A stretch of DNA of 64,000 nt from Xestospongia bergquistia (lineage: Eukaryota > Porifera > Demospongiae > Haplosclerida > Petrosiidae): contig OZ014420.1 of the NCBI GenBank assembly GCA_963965975.1, positions 2,816,001 to 2,880,000 on the forward strand. Reading direction: 5' to 3'. Below the pieces are notes generated by a model that worked only from the letters and a program-made list of their open reading frames with translations, was not told the DNA's origin and searched no databases. The position numbers and the translations under genes are program-made. Positions within the stretch are counted from its first letter, which is position 1, and each line of letters starts with the position of its first letter. Below, one piece after another: positions 13,360 to 27,700 of this stretch.

Positions 13360-13931
13360 AGTTAGTGCCATAAAGGCCTTTAGACTGAGCAGTTTACTTT
13401 ATAAACTTCTCTCAATAGTCTAAATATGCTAAAGTCTTTAACTTAATGACTTTAGAGCGTTAATGGAAACTAACTTACTAAACTGTTAATAGCTGTTTAT
13501 TTAGTTAGTGCCATAAAGTCCTTTAGACTGAGCAGTTTACTTTATAAACTTCTCTTGATAGTCTAAACCTTCTAAAGTCTTTAACTTAAAGACTTTAGAG
13601 CGTTAATGCAAACTAACTTACTAAACTCTCAATAGCTGTTTATTTAGTTAGTGCCATAAAGGCCTTTAGACTGAGCAGTTTACTTTATAAACTTCTCTCA
13701 ATAGTCTAAATATGCTAAAGTCTTTAACTTAATGACTTTAGAGCGTTAATGGAAACTAACTTACTAAACTGTTAATAGCTGTTTATTTAGTTAGTGCCAT
13801 AAAGTCCTTTAGACTGAGCAGTTTACTTTATAAACTTCTCTTGATAGTCTAAACCTTCTAAAGTCTTTAACTTAAAGACTTTAGAGCGTTAATGCAAACT
13901 AACTTACTAAACTGTTAATAGCTGTTTATTT
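13360..13931. repeat. Dimer duplication (2 x 286 bp)
   Basis: The hinge taaatatgct occurs at 13421 and 13707, exactly 286 bases (two monomers) apart. Flanking markers recur at the same distance: aaaggccttta, taatggaaac, cttaatgac and cttctcttgatag. This is the smallest clear local amplification in the left half. A related hinge taaatatactaaag with cttaatgac recurs near 14277, 14993, 48714, 55556, 63388 and 63817. Confidence 0.85.
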
Positions 13932-15559
13932 AGTTAGTGCCATAAAGTCCTTTAGACTGAGCAGTTTACTTTATAAAATTCTCTCAATAGTCTAAACCTT
14001 CTAAAGTCTTTAACTTAAAGACTTTAGAGCTTAATGCAAACTAACTTACTAAACTGTTAATAGCTGTTTATTTAGTTAGTGCCATAAAGTCCTTTAGACT
14101 GAGCAGTTTTCTTTATAAACATCTCTCTATAGTCTAAATCTACTAAAGTCTTTAACTAAAAGACTTTAGAGCGTTAATGCCAACTAACTTACTAAACTGT
14201 TAATAGCTGTTTATTTAGTTAGTGCATAAAGTCCTTTAGACTGAGCAGTTTACTTTATAAACTTCTCTCAATAGTCTAAATATACTAAAGTCTTTAACTT
14301 AATGACTTTAGAGCGTTAATGCAAACTAACTTACTAAACTGTTAATAGCTGTTTATTTAGTTAGTACCATAAAGTCCTTTAGACTGAGCAGTTTACTTTA
14401 TAAACTTCTCTCAATAGTCTAAACCTTCTAAAGACTTTAACTTAAAGACTTTAGAGCGTTAATGCTAACTAACTTACTAAACTGTTAATAGCTGTTTATT
14501 TAGTTAGTGCCATAAAGGCCTTTAGACTGAGCAGTTTACTTTATAAACTTCTCTCAATAGTCTAAATATGCTAAAGACTTTAACTTAAAGACTTTAGAGC
14601 GTTAATGCAAACTAACTTACTAAACTGTTAATAGCTGTTTATTTAGTTAGTGCCATAAAGTCCTTTAGACTGAGCAGTTTACTTTATAAACTTCTCTCAA
14701 TAGTCTAAGTCTTCTAAAGTCTTTAACTTAAAGACTTTAGAGCGTTAATGCAACCTAACTTACTAAACTGTTAATAGCTGTTTATTTAGTTAGTGCCATA
14801 AAGTCCTTTAGACTGAGCAGTTTACTTTATAAAATTCTCTCAATAGTCTAAACCTTCTAAAGTCTTTATCTTAAAGACTTTAGAGCGTTAATGCAAACTA
14901 ACTTACTCAACTGTTAATAGCTGTTTATTTATTGGGTGCCATAAAGTCCTTTAGACTGAGCAGTTTACTTTATAAACTTCTCTCAATAGTCTAAATATAC
15001 TAAAGTCTTTAACTTAATGACTTTAGAGCGTTAATGCAAACTAACTTACTAAACTGTTAATAGCTGTTTATTTTGTTAGTACCATAATGTCCTTTAGACT
15101 GAGCAGTTTACTTTATAAACTTCTCTCAATAGTCTAAACCTTCTAAAGACTTTAACTTAAAGACTTTAGAGCGTTAATGCTAACTAACTTACTAAACTGT
15201 TAATAGCTGTTTATTTAGTTAGTGCCATAAAGTCCTTTATACTGAGCAGTTTACTTTATAAACTTCTCTCAATAGTCTAAATCTTCTAAAGACTTTAACT
15301 TAAAGACTTTAGAGCGTTAATGCAAACTAACTTACTAAACTGTTAATAGCTGTTTATTTAGTTAGTGCCATAAAGTCCTTTAGACTGAGTAGTTTTCTTT
15401 ATAAACTTCTCTCAATAGTTTAAATCTACTAAAGTCTTTAACTAAAAGACTTTAGAGCGTTAATGCAAACTAACTTACTAAACTGTTAATAGCTGTTTAT
15501 TTAGTTAGTGCCATAAAGTCCTTTAGACTGAGCAGTTTACTTTATAAACTTGTCTAAAG

Positions 15560-18500
15560 AGTCTATACCTTCTAAAGTCTTTAAATTAAAGACTTTGGAG
15601 CATTAATGCAAACTAACTTTCTAAACATTTAATAGCTGTTTATTTAGTTAGTGCCATAAAGTCCTTTAGACTGAGCAGTTTACTTTATAAAATTCTCTCA
15701 ATAGTCTAAATCTACTAAAGTCTTTAACTAAAAGACTTTAGAGCATTAATGCAAACTAACTTACTAAACTGTTAATAGCTGTTTGTTTAGTTAGTGCCAT
15801 AAAGTCCTTTAGACTGAGCAGTTTACTTTATAAACTTGTCTAAACAGTCTATACCTTCTAAAGTCTTTAACTTAAAGACTTTAGAGCGTTAATACAAAGT
15901 AACTTACTAAACTGTTAATAGCTGTTTATTTAGTTAGTGCCATAAAGTCCTTTAGACTGAGCAGTTTACTTTATAAACTACTCTCAATAGTCTAAACCTT
16001 CTAAAGTCTTTAACTTAAAGACTTTAGAGCGTTAATACAAACTAACTTACTAAACTGTTAATAGCTGTTTATTTAGTTAGTGCCATAAAGTCCTTTAGAC
16101 TGAGCAGTTTACTTTATACACTTCTCTCAATTGTCTAAACCTACTAAAGTCTTTAACATAAAGACTTTAGAGCGTTAATGCAAACTAACTTACTAAACTG
16201 TTAATAGCTGTTTATTTGGTTAGTGCCATAAAGTCCTTTAGACTGAGCAGTTTACTTTATAAACTTCTCTCAATAGTCTACACCTACTAAAGTCTTTAAA
16301 CTTAAAGACTTTAAAGCGTTAATGCAAAGTAACTTACTAAACTGTTAATAGCTGTTTATTTAGTTAGTGCCATAAAGTCCTTTAGACTGAGCAGTTTACT
16401 TTATAAACTTCTCTCAACAGTCTAAACCTTCTAAAGTCTTTAACTTAAAGACTTTAGAGCGTTAATGCAAACAAACTTACTAAACTGTTAATAGCTGTTT
16501 ATTTAGTTAGTGCATAAAGTCCTTTAGACTGAACATTTTACTTTATAAACTTCTCTCAGTAGTCTAAATCTACTAAAGTCTTTAACTTAAAGATTTTAGA
16601 GCGTTAACGCAAAGTAACTTACTAAACTGTTAAAGCTGTTTATTTAGTTAGTGCCATAAAGTCCTTTAGACTGAGCAGTTTACTTTATAAACTTCTCTCA
16701 ATAGTCTAAATCTACTAAAGTCTTTAACTTAAAGACTTTAGAGAGTTAATGCAAAGTAACTTACTGAACTATTATTAGCTGTTTATTTAGTTAGTGCCAT
16801 AAAGTCCTTTAGACTGAGCAGTTTACTTTATAAACTTCTCTCAATAGTCTATACCTTCTAAAGTCTTTAACTTAAATACTTTAAAGAGTTAATGCAAACT
16901 AACTTACTAAACTGTTAATAGCTATTTATTTAGTTTGTGCCATAAAGTCCTTTTGACTGAGCAGTTTACTTTATGAACTTCTAACAATAGTCTAAACCTT
17001 CTAAAGTCTTTAACTTAAAGACTTAAAGCGTTAATGCAAACTAACTTACTAAACTGTTAATAGCTGTTGATTTATTTAGTGCCATAAAGTCCTTTAGACT
17101 TAGCAGTTTACTTTAAAAACTTGTCCCCATACTCTAAACCTTCTAAAGTCGTTAACTTAAAGACTTTGGAGCATTAATGCAAACTAACTTTCTAAACATT
17201 TAATAGCTGTTTATTTAGTTAGTGCCATAAAGTCCTTTAGACTGAGCAGTTTACTTTATAAAATTCTCTCAATAGTCTAAATCTACTAAAGTCTTTAACT
17301 AAAAGACTTTAGAGCATTAATGCAAACTAACTTACTAAACTGTTAATAGCTGTTTATTTAGTTAGTGCCATAAAGTCCTTTAGACTGAGCAGTTTACTTT
17401 ATAAACTTCTCTCAATAGTCTAAACCTTCTAAAGTCTTTAACTTAAAGACTTTAGAGCGTTAATACAAACTAACTTACTAAACTGTTAATAGCTGTTTAT
17501 TTAGTTAGTGCCATAAAGTCCTTTAGACTGAGCAGTTTACTTTATAAACTTCTCTTAATAGTCTAAACCTTCTAAAGTCTTTAACTTAAAGACTTTAGAG
17601 CGTTAACGCAAACTAACTTACTAAACTGTTAATAGCTGTTTATTTAGTTAGTGCCATAAAGTCCTTTAGACTGAGCAGTTTACTTTATAAACTTCTCTCA
17701 ATAGTCTAAATCTACTAAAGTCTTTAACTTAAAGTCTTTAGATAGTTAATGCAAAGTAACTTACTAAACTGTTAGTAGCTGTTCATTTATTTAGTGCCAT
17801 ATAGACCTTTAAACTGAGCAGTTTACTTTATAAACTTCTCTCAATAGTCTATACCTTCTAAAGTCTTTAACTTAAATACTTTAGAGCGTTAATGCAAACT
17901 AACTTACTAAACTGTTAATAGCTCTTTATTTAGTTTGTGCCGTAAATTCCTTTAGACTGAGCAGTTTACTTTATGAACTTCTAACAATAGTCCAAACCTT
18001 CTAAAGTCTTTAACTTAAAGACTTAATGCGTTAATGCAAACTAACTTACTAAACCGTTAATAGCTGTTCATTTATTTAGTGCCATAAAGTCCTTTAGACT
18101 GAGCAGTTTACTTTAAAAACTTGTCCCCATAGTCTAAACCTTCTAAAGTCTTTAACTTAAGGACTTTGGAGCGTTAATGCAAACTAACTTTCTAAACAGT
18201 TAATAGCTGTTTATTTAGTTAGTGCCATAAAGTCCTTTAGACTGAGCAGTTTACTTTACAAAATTCTCTCAATAGTCTAAACCTTCTAAAGTCTTTAACT
18301 TAAAGACTTTAGAGCGTTAATGCAAAGTAACTTCCTAAACTGTTAATAGCTGTTTATTTAGTTAGTGCCATAAAGTCCTTTAGACTGAGCAGTTTACTTT
18401 ATAAACTTCTCTAAACAGTCTAAACCTTCTAAAGTCTTTAACTTAAAGACTTTGGAGCATTAATGCAAACAAACTTACTTTACTGTTAATAGCTGTTTAT

Positions 18501-18590
18501 TTAGTTAGTGCCATAAAGTCCTTTAGACTGAGCAGTTTACTTTATAAAATTCTCTCAATAGTCTAAACCTTCTAAAGTCTTTAACTTAAA
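15560..18590. repeat. Irregular 7- and 11-monomer higher-order segment
   Basis: The variant gactttggagc with ctttctaaaca occurs at 15591, 17162 and 18162. The first gap is 1571 bp (11 monomers less 2) and the second is 1000 bp (7 monomers less 1). The 7-monomer spacing is backed by gcgttaacgc (16601/17600), cttaaatact (16871/17871) and ttgtccccat (17121/18121). The 1000-bp homology covers about five monomers per copy and stops near 17275 and 18275. A one-base insertion in palindrome A lies near 16297 (ctttaaacttaaag). Confidence 0.8.
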
Positions 18591-19264
18591 GACTTTAGAG
18601 CGTTAATGCAAACTAACTTACTAAACTGTTAATAGCTGTTTATTTAGTTGGTGCCATCAAGTCCTTTAGACTGAGCAGTTTACTTTAAAACTTCTCTCAA
18701 TAGTCTAAATCTACTAAAGTCTTTAACTTAAAGAGTTTAGAGCGTTAATGCAAACTTAACTTACTAAACTTTTAATAGCTGATTTTTAAATTAGTGCCAT
18801 AAAGTCCTTTATACTGAGCAGTTTACTTTATAAACTTCTCTGAATAGTCTAAAGATTCTAAAGTCTTTAACTTAAAGACTTTAAAGCGTTAATGCAAACT
18901 AACTTACTAAACTGTTAATAGCTGTTTATTTAGTTGTTGCTATAAAGTCCTTTAGACTGAGCAGTTTACTTTATAACCTTCTCTAAATAGTCTAAATCTA
19001 CTAAAGTCTTTAACTTAAAGACTTTAGAGCGTTAATGGAAAGTAACTTACTAAACTGTTAATAGCTGTTTATTTAGTAAGTGCCATAAAGTCCTTTAGAC
19101 TGAGCAGTTTACACTATAAACTTCTCTCAATAGTCTAAATCTACTAAAGTCTTTAACTAAAAGACTTTAGAGCGTTAATGCAAACTAACTTACTAAACTG
19201 TTAATAGCTGTTTACTTAGTTAGTGCCATAAAGTCCTTTAGACTGAGCAGTTTACTTTATAAAC

Positions 19265-19836
19265 TTCTCTCAATAGTCTAAATCTACTAAAGTCTTTAAC
19301 TAAAAGACTTTAGAGCATTAATGTAAACTAACTTACTAAACTGTTAATAGCTGTTTATTTAGTTAGTGCCATAAAGTCCATTAGACTGAGCAGTTTACTT
19401 TATAAACTTCTCTCTATAGTCTAAATCTACTAAAGTCTTTAACTAAAAGACTTTAGAGCGTTAATGCAAACTAACTTACTAAACTGTTAATAGCTGTTTA
19501 TTTAGTTAGTGCCATAAAGTCCTTTAGACTGAGCAGTTTACTTTATAAACTTCTCTCAATAGTCTAAACCTTCTAAAGTTTTTAACTTAAAGAATTTAGA
19601 GCGTTAATACAAACTAACTTACTAAACTGTTAATAGCTGTTTATTTAGTTAGTGCCATAAAGTCCTTTAGACTGAGCAGTTTACTCTATAAACTTCTCTT
19701 AATAGTCAAAACCTTCTAAAGTCTTTAACTTAAAGACTTTAGAGCGTTAATGCAAACTAACTTACTAAACTGTTAATAGCTGTTTATTTAGTTCGTGCCA
19801 TAAAGTCCTTTAGACTGAGCAGTTTACTTTATAAAC
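19265..19836. repeat. Four-monomer duplication, copy 1 (572 bp)
   Basis: Markers repeat after exactly 572 bp (4 x 143): gcattaatgtaaac (near 19313/19885), tccattagactg, ctctctatag, aaagtttttaac with agaatttagagcg and taatacaaac, actctataaac, and ttagttcgtgcc. The same four-monomer theme (tccatt, ctctctatag, aaagttttt, taatac) returns near 29.0, 36.8 and 39.1 kb. This unit therefore seeded later blocks. Confidence 0.85.
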
Positions 19837-20408
19837 TTCTCTCAATAGTCTAAATCTAGTAAAGACTTTAACTAAAAGACTTTAGAGCATTAATGTAAAC
19901 TAACTTACTAAACTGTTAATAGCTGTTTATTTAGTTAGTGCCATAAAGTCCATTAGACTGAGCAGTTTACTTTATAAACTTCTCTCTATAGTCTAAATCT
20001 ACTAAAGTCTTTAACTAAAAGACTTTAGAGCGTTAACGCAAACTAACTTACTAAACTGTTAATAGCTGTTTATTTAGTTAGTGCCATAAAGTCCTTTAGA
20101 CTGAGCAGTTTACTTTATAAACTTCTCTCAATAGTCTAAACCTTCTAAAGTTTTTAACTTAAAGAATTTAGAGCGTTAATACAAACTAACTTACTAAACT
20201 GTTAATAGCTGTTTATTTAGTTAGTGCCATAAAGTCCTTTAGACTGAGCAGTTTACTCTATAAACTTCTCTTAATAGTCTAAACCTTCTAAAGTCTTTAA
20301 CTTAAAGACTTTAGAGCGTTAATGCAAACTAACTTACTAAACTGTTAATAGCTGTTTATTTAGTTCGTGCCATAAAGTCCTTTAGACTGAGCAGTTTACT
20401 TTATAAAC
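19837..20408. repeat. Four-monomer duplication, copy 2 (572 bp)
   Basis: This is the tandem partner of 19265-19836 with the same ordered markers. The copies differ at a few sites, for example gttaatgcaaac in copy 1 versus gttaacgcaaac here, and agtcaaaacc in copy 1 versus agtctaaacc here. Confidence 0.85.
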
Positions 20409-20570
20409 TTCTCTCAATAGTCTAAATCTACTAAAGTCTTTAACTAAAAGACTTTAGAGCATTAATGCAAACTAACTTACTAAACTGTTAATAGCTGTTT
20501 ATTTAGTTAGTGCCATAAAGTCCTTTAGACTGAGCAGTTTACTTTATAAATTCTCTCAATAGTCTAAACC

Positions 20571-23500
20571 TTCTATTGTCTTTAACTTAAAGACTTTAGA
20601 GCGTTAATGCAAAGTAACTTACTAAACTGTTAATAGCTGTTTATTTATTTAGTGCCATAAAGTCCTTTAGACTGAGCAGTTTACTTTATAAACTTCTCTC
20701 AATAGTCTAAATCAACTAAAGTCTTTAACTAAAAGACTTTAGAGCGTTAATGCAAAGTAACTTACTAAACTGTTAATAGCTGTTTATTTAGTTAGTGCAA
20801 TAAAGTCCTTTAACTGAGCAGTTTACTTTATAAAATACTCTGAATAGTCTAAACCTTCTAAAGTCTTTAACTTAAAGACTTTAGAGCGTTAATGCAAACT
20901 AACTTACTAAACTGTTAATAGCTGTTTATTTAGTTAGTGCCATAAAGTCCTTTAGACTGAGCAGTTTACTTTATAAACTTCTCTCAATAGTCTAAATCTA
21001 CTAAAGTCTTTAACTAAAAGACTTTAGAGCATTAATGCAAACTAACTTACTAAACTGTTAATAGCTGTTTATTTAGTTAGTGCCATAAAGTCCTTTAGAC
21101 TGAGCAGTTTACTTTATAAACTTCTCTCAATAGTCTAAATCTACTAAAGTCTTTAACTAAAAGACTTTAGAGCGTTAATGCAAACTAACTTACTAAACTG
21201 TTAATAGCTGTTTATTTATTTAGTGCCATAAAGTCCTTTAGACTGAGCAGTTTACTTTATAAAATACTCTGAATAGTCTAAATCTTCTAAAGTCTTTAAC
21301 TTAAAGACTTTACAGCGTTAATGCAAAGTAACTTACTAAACTGTTAATAGCTGTTTATTTAGTTAGTGCCATAAAGTCCTTTAGACTGAAAAGTTTACTT
21401 TATAAACTTCTCTCAATAGTCTAAATCTACTAAAGTCTTTAACTTAAAGACTTTAGAGCGTTAATGCAAAGTAACTTACTAAACTGTTAATAGCTGTTTA
21501 TTTAGTTAGTGCGATAAAGTCCATTAGACTGAGGAGTTTACTTTATAAACTTCTCTCAATACTCAAAATCTACTAAAGTCATTAACTTAAAGACTTTAGA
21601 ACGTTAATGCAAACTAACTTACTAAACTGTTAATAGCTGTTTATTTAGTTAGTGCCATAAAGTCCTTTAGACTGAGCAGTTTACTTTATGAACTTCTCTC
21701 AATAGTCTAAACCTTCTAATGTCTTTAACTTAAAGACTTTAGAGCCTTAATGCAAATTAACTTACTAAACTGTTAATAGCTGTTTATTTAGTTTGTGCCA
21801 TAAAGTCCTTTAAGCTGAGCAGTTTACTTTATAAACTTCTCTGAATAGTCTAAATCTACTAAAGTCTTTATGTTAAAGACTTTAGAGCGTTAATGCAAAC
21901 TAACTTACTAAACTGTTAATAGCTGTTTTTTTAGTTAGTGACATAAAGTCCTTTAGACTGAGCAGTTTTCTTTATAAACTTCACTCAATAGTCTAAACTT
22001 TCTAAAGTCTTTAACTTTAAGACTTTAAAGCGTTAACACAAACTAACTTACGAAACTGTTAATAGCTTTTTATTTAGTTGATGCTATAAAGTCCTTTAGA
22101 CTGAGCAGTTTACTTTATAAACTTCTCTGAATAGTGTAAATCTACTAAAGTCTTTAACAAAAAGACTTTAGAGCGTTAATGCAAACTAACTTACTAAACT
22201 CTTAATAGCTGTTTATTTAGTTAGTGCCATAAAATCCTTTAGACTGAGAAGTTTACTTTATAAACTTCTCTCAATAGTCTAAATCTACTAAAGTCTTTAA
22301 GTAAAAAACTTTAGAGCGTTAATGCAAACTAACTTACTAAACTGTTAATAGCTGTTTATTGAGTTAGTGCCACAAAGTCCTTTAGACTGAGCAGTTTACT
22401 TTATAAACTTCTCTCAATAGTCTAAACCTTCTAAAGTCTTTAACTTAAAGACTTTAAAGCGTTAACGCAAACTAACTTACTAAACTGTTAATAGCTGTTT
22501 ATTTAGTTGATGGTATAAAGTCCTTTAGACTGAGCAGTTTACTTTATAAACTTCTCTGAATAGTGTAAATCTACTAAAGGCTTTAACTTAAAGACTTTAA
22601 AGCGTTAATGAAAACTAACTTACCAAACTGTTAATAGCTGTTTATTTAGTTAGTGCCATAAAGTCCTTTAGACTGAGCAGTTTACTTTATAAACTTCTCT
22701 GAATAGTGTAAATCTACTAAAGTCTTTAACTAAAAGACTTTAGAGCGTTAATGCAAACTAACTTACTAAACTGTTAATAGCTGTTTATTTAGTTAGTGCC
22801 ATAAAGACCTTTAGACTGAGCAGTTTACTTTATAAAATACTCTGAATAGTCTAAACCTTCTAAAGTCTTTAACTTAAAGGCTTTAGAGCGTTAATGCAAA
22901 GTAACTTACTAAACTGTTAAAAGCTGTTTATTTAGTTAGTGCCATAAAGTCCATTAGACTGAGCAGTTTACTTTATAAACTTCTCTCAATAGTCCAAATC
23001 TACTAAAGTCTTTAACTAAAAGACTTTAGAGCGTTAATGCAAACTAACTTACTAAACTGTTAATAGCTGTTTATTTAGATAGTGCCATAAAGTCCTTTAG
23101 ACTGAGCAGTTTACTTCATAAACTTCTCTCAATAGTCTAAACCTTCTAAAGTCTTTAACTTAAAGACTTTAGAGCGTTAATGCAAACTAACTTACTAAAC
23201 TGTTAATAGCTGTTTATTTAGTTAGTGCCATAAAGTCCTTTAGACTGAGCAGTTTACTTTATAAACTTCTCTTAATAGTCTAAACCTTCTAAAGTCTTTA
23301 TCTTAAAGACTTTAGAGCGTTAATGCAAACTAACTTACTAAACTGTTAATAGCTGTTTATTTAGTTAGTGCCATAAAGTCCTTTAGACTGAGCAGTTTAC
23401 TTTATAAACTTCTCTCAATAGTCTAAATCTACTAAAGTCTTTAACTAAAAGACTTTAGAGCATTAATGCAAACTAACTTACTAAACTGTTAATAGCTGTT

Positions 23501-24715
23501 TATTTAGTTAGTGCAATAAAGTCCTTTAGACTGAGCAGCTTACTTTATAAACTTCTCTCAATAGTCTAAACCTTCTATAGTCTTTAACTTAAAGACTTTA
23601 GAGCGTTAATGCAAAGTAACTTAGTAAACTGTTAAAAGCTGTTTATTTAGTTAGTGCCATAAAGTCCATTAGACTGAGCAGTTTACTTTATAAACTTCTC
23701 TCAATAGTCCAAATCTACTAAAGTCTTTAACTAAAAGACTTTAGAGCGTTAATGCAAACTAACTTACTAAACTGTTAATAGCTGTTTATTTAGATAGTGC
23801 CATAAAGTCCTTTAGACTGAGCAGTTTACTTTATAAACTTCTCTCAATAGTCTAAACCTTCTAAAGTCTTTAACTTAAAGACTTTAGAGCGTTAATACAA
23901 ACTAACTTACTAAACTGTTAATAGCTGTTTATTAGTTAGTGCCATAAAGTCCTTTAGACTGAGCAGTTTACTTTATAAACTTCTCTTAATAGTCTAAACC
24001 TTCTAAAGTCTTTAACTTAAAGACTTTAGAGCGTTAATGCAAACTAACTTACTAAACTGTTAATAGCTGTTTATTTAGTTAGTGCCATAAAGTCCTTTAG
24101 ACTGAGCAGTTTACTTTATAAACTTCTCTCAATAGTCTAAATCTACTAAAGTCTTTAACTAAAAGACTTTAGAGCATTAATGCAAACTAACTTACTAAAC
24201 TGTTAATAGCTGTTTATTTAGTTAGTGCCATAAAGTCCTTTAGACTGAGCAGTTTACTTTATAAACTTCTCTCAATAGTCTAAACCTTCTATAGTCTTTA
24301 ACTTAAAGACTTTAGAGCGTTAATGCAAAGTAACTTACTAAACTGTTAATATCTGTTTATTTAGTTAGTGCCATAAAGTCCTTTAGACTGAGCAGTTTAC
24401 TTTATGAACTTCTCTCAATAGTCTAAATCTTCTAATGTCTTTAACTTAAAGACTTTAGAGCCTTAATGCAAACTAACTTACTAAAGTGTTAAAAGCTGTT
24501 TATTTAGTTAGTGCCATAAAGTCCATTAGACTGAGCAGTTTACTTTATAAACTTCTCTCAATAGTCTAAATCTACTAAAGTCTTTATCTAAAAGACTTTA
24601 GAGCGTTAATGCAAAGTAACTTACTAAACTGTTAATATCTGTTTATTTAGTTAGTGCCATAAAGTCCTTTAGACTGAGCAGTTTACTTTATAAACTTCTC
24701 TCAATAGTCTAAACC
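20571..24715. repeat. 29-monomer tandem duplication, copy 1 (4145 bp)
   Basis: The hinge ttctattgtc at 20571 and 24716, and gacataaag at 21940 and 26085, give a constant offset of 4145 bp (29 x 143 minus 2). Dozens of variants recur in order, including tactctgaatag, actgaaaagttt, gactgaggag, ctcaaaatctac, ctttatgttaaag, ttaacacaaac, gttgatgctata, gttgatggtata, agtccaaatc and gtttattagttag. By eye I found about half a dozen differences, such as agaacg versus agagcg and ctttataaac versus ctttacaaac. Identity is therefore well above 99%. Inside it lies a smaller 5-monomer duplication (22911-24340). Confidence 0.93.
22911..24340. repeat. Nested five-monomer duplication (2 x 715 bp)
   Basis: Marker aaactgttaaaagctg lies at 22911 and 23626 and agtccaaatc at 22991 and 23706, both exactly 715 bp (5 x 143) apart. 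tccattagactg and tttagatagtgcc recur with them. The two halves differ at several points (ttatcttaaag versus ttaacttaaag, taatgcaaac versus taatacaaac, one missing T in gtttattagttag), so this event predates the 4145-bp duplication that copied both halves together. Confidence 0.88.
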
Positions 24716-27700
24716 TTCTATTGTCTTTAACTTAAAGACTTTAGAGCGTTAATGCAAAGTAACTTACTAAACTGTTAATAGCTGTTTATTTATTTAGTGC
24801 CATAAAGTCCTTTAGACTGAGCAGTTTACTTTATAAACTTCTCTCAATAGTCTAAATCAACTAAAGTCTTTAACTAAAAGACTTTAGAGCGTTAATGCAA
24901 AGTAACTTACTAAACTGTTAATAGCTGTTTATTTAGTTAGTGCAATAAAGTCCTTTAACTGAGCAGTTTACTTTATAAAATACTCTGAATAGTCTAAACC
25001 TTCTAAAGTCTTTAACTTAAAGACTTTAGAGCGTTAATGCAAACTAACTTACTAAACTGTTAATAGCTGTTTATTTAGTTAGTGCCATAAAGTCCTTTAG
25101 ACTGAGCAGTTTACTTTATAAACTTCTCTCAATAGTCTAAATCTACTAAAGTCTTTAACTAAAAGACTTTAGAGCATTAATGCAAACTAACTTACTAAAC
25201 TGTTAATAGCTGTTTATTTAGTTAGTGCCATAAAGTCCTTTAGACTGAGCAGTTTACTTTATAAACTTCTCTCAATAGTCTAAATCTACTAAAGTCTTTA
25301 ACTAAAAGACTTTAGAGCGTTAATGCAAACTAACTTACTAAACTGTTAATAGCTGTTTATTTATTTAGTGCCATAAAGTCCTTTAGACTGAGCAGTTTAC
25401 TTTATAAAATACTCTGAATAGTCTAAATCTTCTAAAGTCTTTAACTTAAAGACTTTACAGCGTTAATGCAAAGTAACTTACTAAACTGTTAATAGCTGTT
25501 TATTTAGTTAGTGCCATAAAGTCCTTTAGACTGAAAAGTTTACTTTATAAACTTCTCTCAATAGTCTAAATCTACTAAAGTCTTTAACTTAAAGACTTTA
25601 GAGCGTTAATGCAAAGTAACTTACTAAACTGTTAATAGCTGTTTATTTAGTTAGTGCGATAAAGTCCATTAGACTGAGGAGTTTACTTTATAAACTTCTC
25701 TCAATACTCAAAATCTACTAAAGTCATTAACTTAAAGACTTTAGAGCGTTAATGCAAACTAACTTACTAAACTGTTAATAGCTGTTTATTTAGTTAGTGC
25801 CATAAAGTCCTTTAGACTGAGCAGTTTACTTTATGAACTTCTCTCAATAGTCTAAACCTTCTAATGTCTTTAACTTAAAGACTTTAGAGCCTTAATGCAA
25901 ACTAACTTACTAAACTGTTAATAGCTGTTTATTTAGTTTGTGCCATAAAGTCCTTTAAGCTGAGCAGTTTACTTTATAAACTTCTCTGAATAGTCTAAAT
26001 CTACTAAAGTCTTTATGTTAAAGACTTTAGAGCGTTAATGCAAACTAACTTACTAAACTGTTAATAGCTGTTTTTTTTGTTAGTGACATAAAGTCCTTTA
26101 GACTGAGCAGTTTTCTTTACAAACTTCACTCAATAGTCTAAACTTTCTAAAGTCTTTAACTTTAAGACTTTAAAGCGTTAACACAAACTAACTTACGAAA
26201 CTGTTAATAGCTTTTTATTTAGTTGATGCTATAAAGTCCTTTAGACTGAGCAGTTTACTTTATAAACTTCTCTGAATAGTGTAAATCTACTAAAGTCTTT
26301 AACAAAAAGACTTTAGAGCGTTAATGCAAACTAACTTACTAAACTCTTAATAGCTGTTTATTTAGTTAGTGCCATAAAATCCTTTAGACTGAGAAGTTTA
26401 CTTTATAAACTTCTCTCAATAGTCTAAATCTACTAAAGTCTTTAAGTAAAAAACTTTAGAGCGTTAATGCAAACTAACTTACTAAACTGTTAATAGCTGT
26501 TTATTGAGTTAGTGCCACAAAGTCCTTTAGACTGAGCAGTTTACTTTATAAACTTCTCTCAATAGTCTAAACCTTCTAAAGTCTTTAACTTAAAGACTTT
26601 AAAGCGTTAACGCAAACTAACTTACTAAACTGTTAATAGCTGTTTATTTAGTTGATGGTATAAAGTCCTTTAGACTGAGCAGTTTACTTTATAAACTTCT
26701 CTGAATAGTGTAAATCTACTAAAGGCTTTAACTTAAAGACTTTAAAGCGTTAATGAAAACTAACTTACCAAACTGTTAATAGCTGTTTATTTAGTTAGTG
26801 CCATAAAGTCCTTTAGACTGAGCAGTTTACTTTATAAACTTCTCTGAATAGTGTAAATCTACTAAAGTCTTTAACTAAAAGACTTTAGAGCGTTAATGCA
26901 AACTAACTTACTAAACTGTTAATAGCTGTTTATTTAGTTAGTGCCATAAAGACCTTTAGACTGAGCAGTTTACTTTATAAAATACTCTGAATAGTCTAAA
27001 CCTTCTAAAGTCTTTAACTTAAAGGCTTTAGAGCGTTAATGCAAAGTAACTTACTAAACTGTTAAAAGCTGTTTATTTAGTTAGTGCCATAAAGTCCATT
27101 AGACTGAGCAGTTTACTTTATAAACTTCTCTCAATAGTCCAAATCTACTAAAGTCTTTAACTAAAAGACTTTAGAGCGTTAATGCAAACTAACTTACTAA
27201 ACTGTTAATAGCTGTTTATTTAGATAGTGCCATAAAGTCCTTTAGACTGAGCAGTTTACTTCATAAACTTCTCTCAATAGTCTAAACCTTCTAAAGTCTT
27301 TAACTTAAAGACTTTAGAGCGTTAATGCAAACTAACTTACTAAACTGTTAATAGCTGTTTATTTAGTTAGTGCCATAAAGTCCTTTAGACTGAGCAGTTT
27401 ACTTTATAAACTTCTCTTAATAGTCTAAACCTTCTAAAGTCTTTATCTTAAAGACTTTAGAGCGTTAATGCAAACTAACTTACTAAACTGTTAATAGCTG
27501 TTTATTTAGTTAGTGCCATAAAGTCCTTTAGACTGAGCAGTTTACTTTATAAACTTCTCTCAATAGTCTAAATCTACTAAAGTCTTTAACTAAAAGACTT
27601 TAGAGCATTAATGCAAACTAACTTACTAAACTGTTAATAGCTGTTTATTTAGTTAGTGCAATAAAGTCCTTTAGACTGAGCAGCTTACTTTATAAACTTC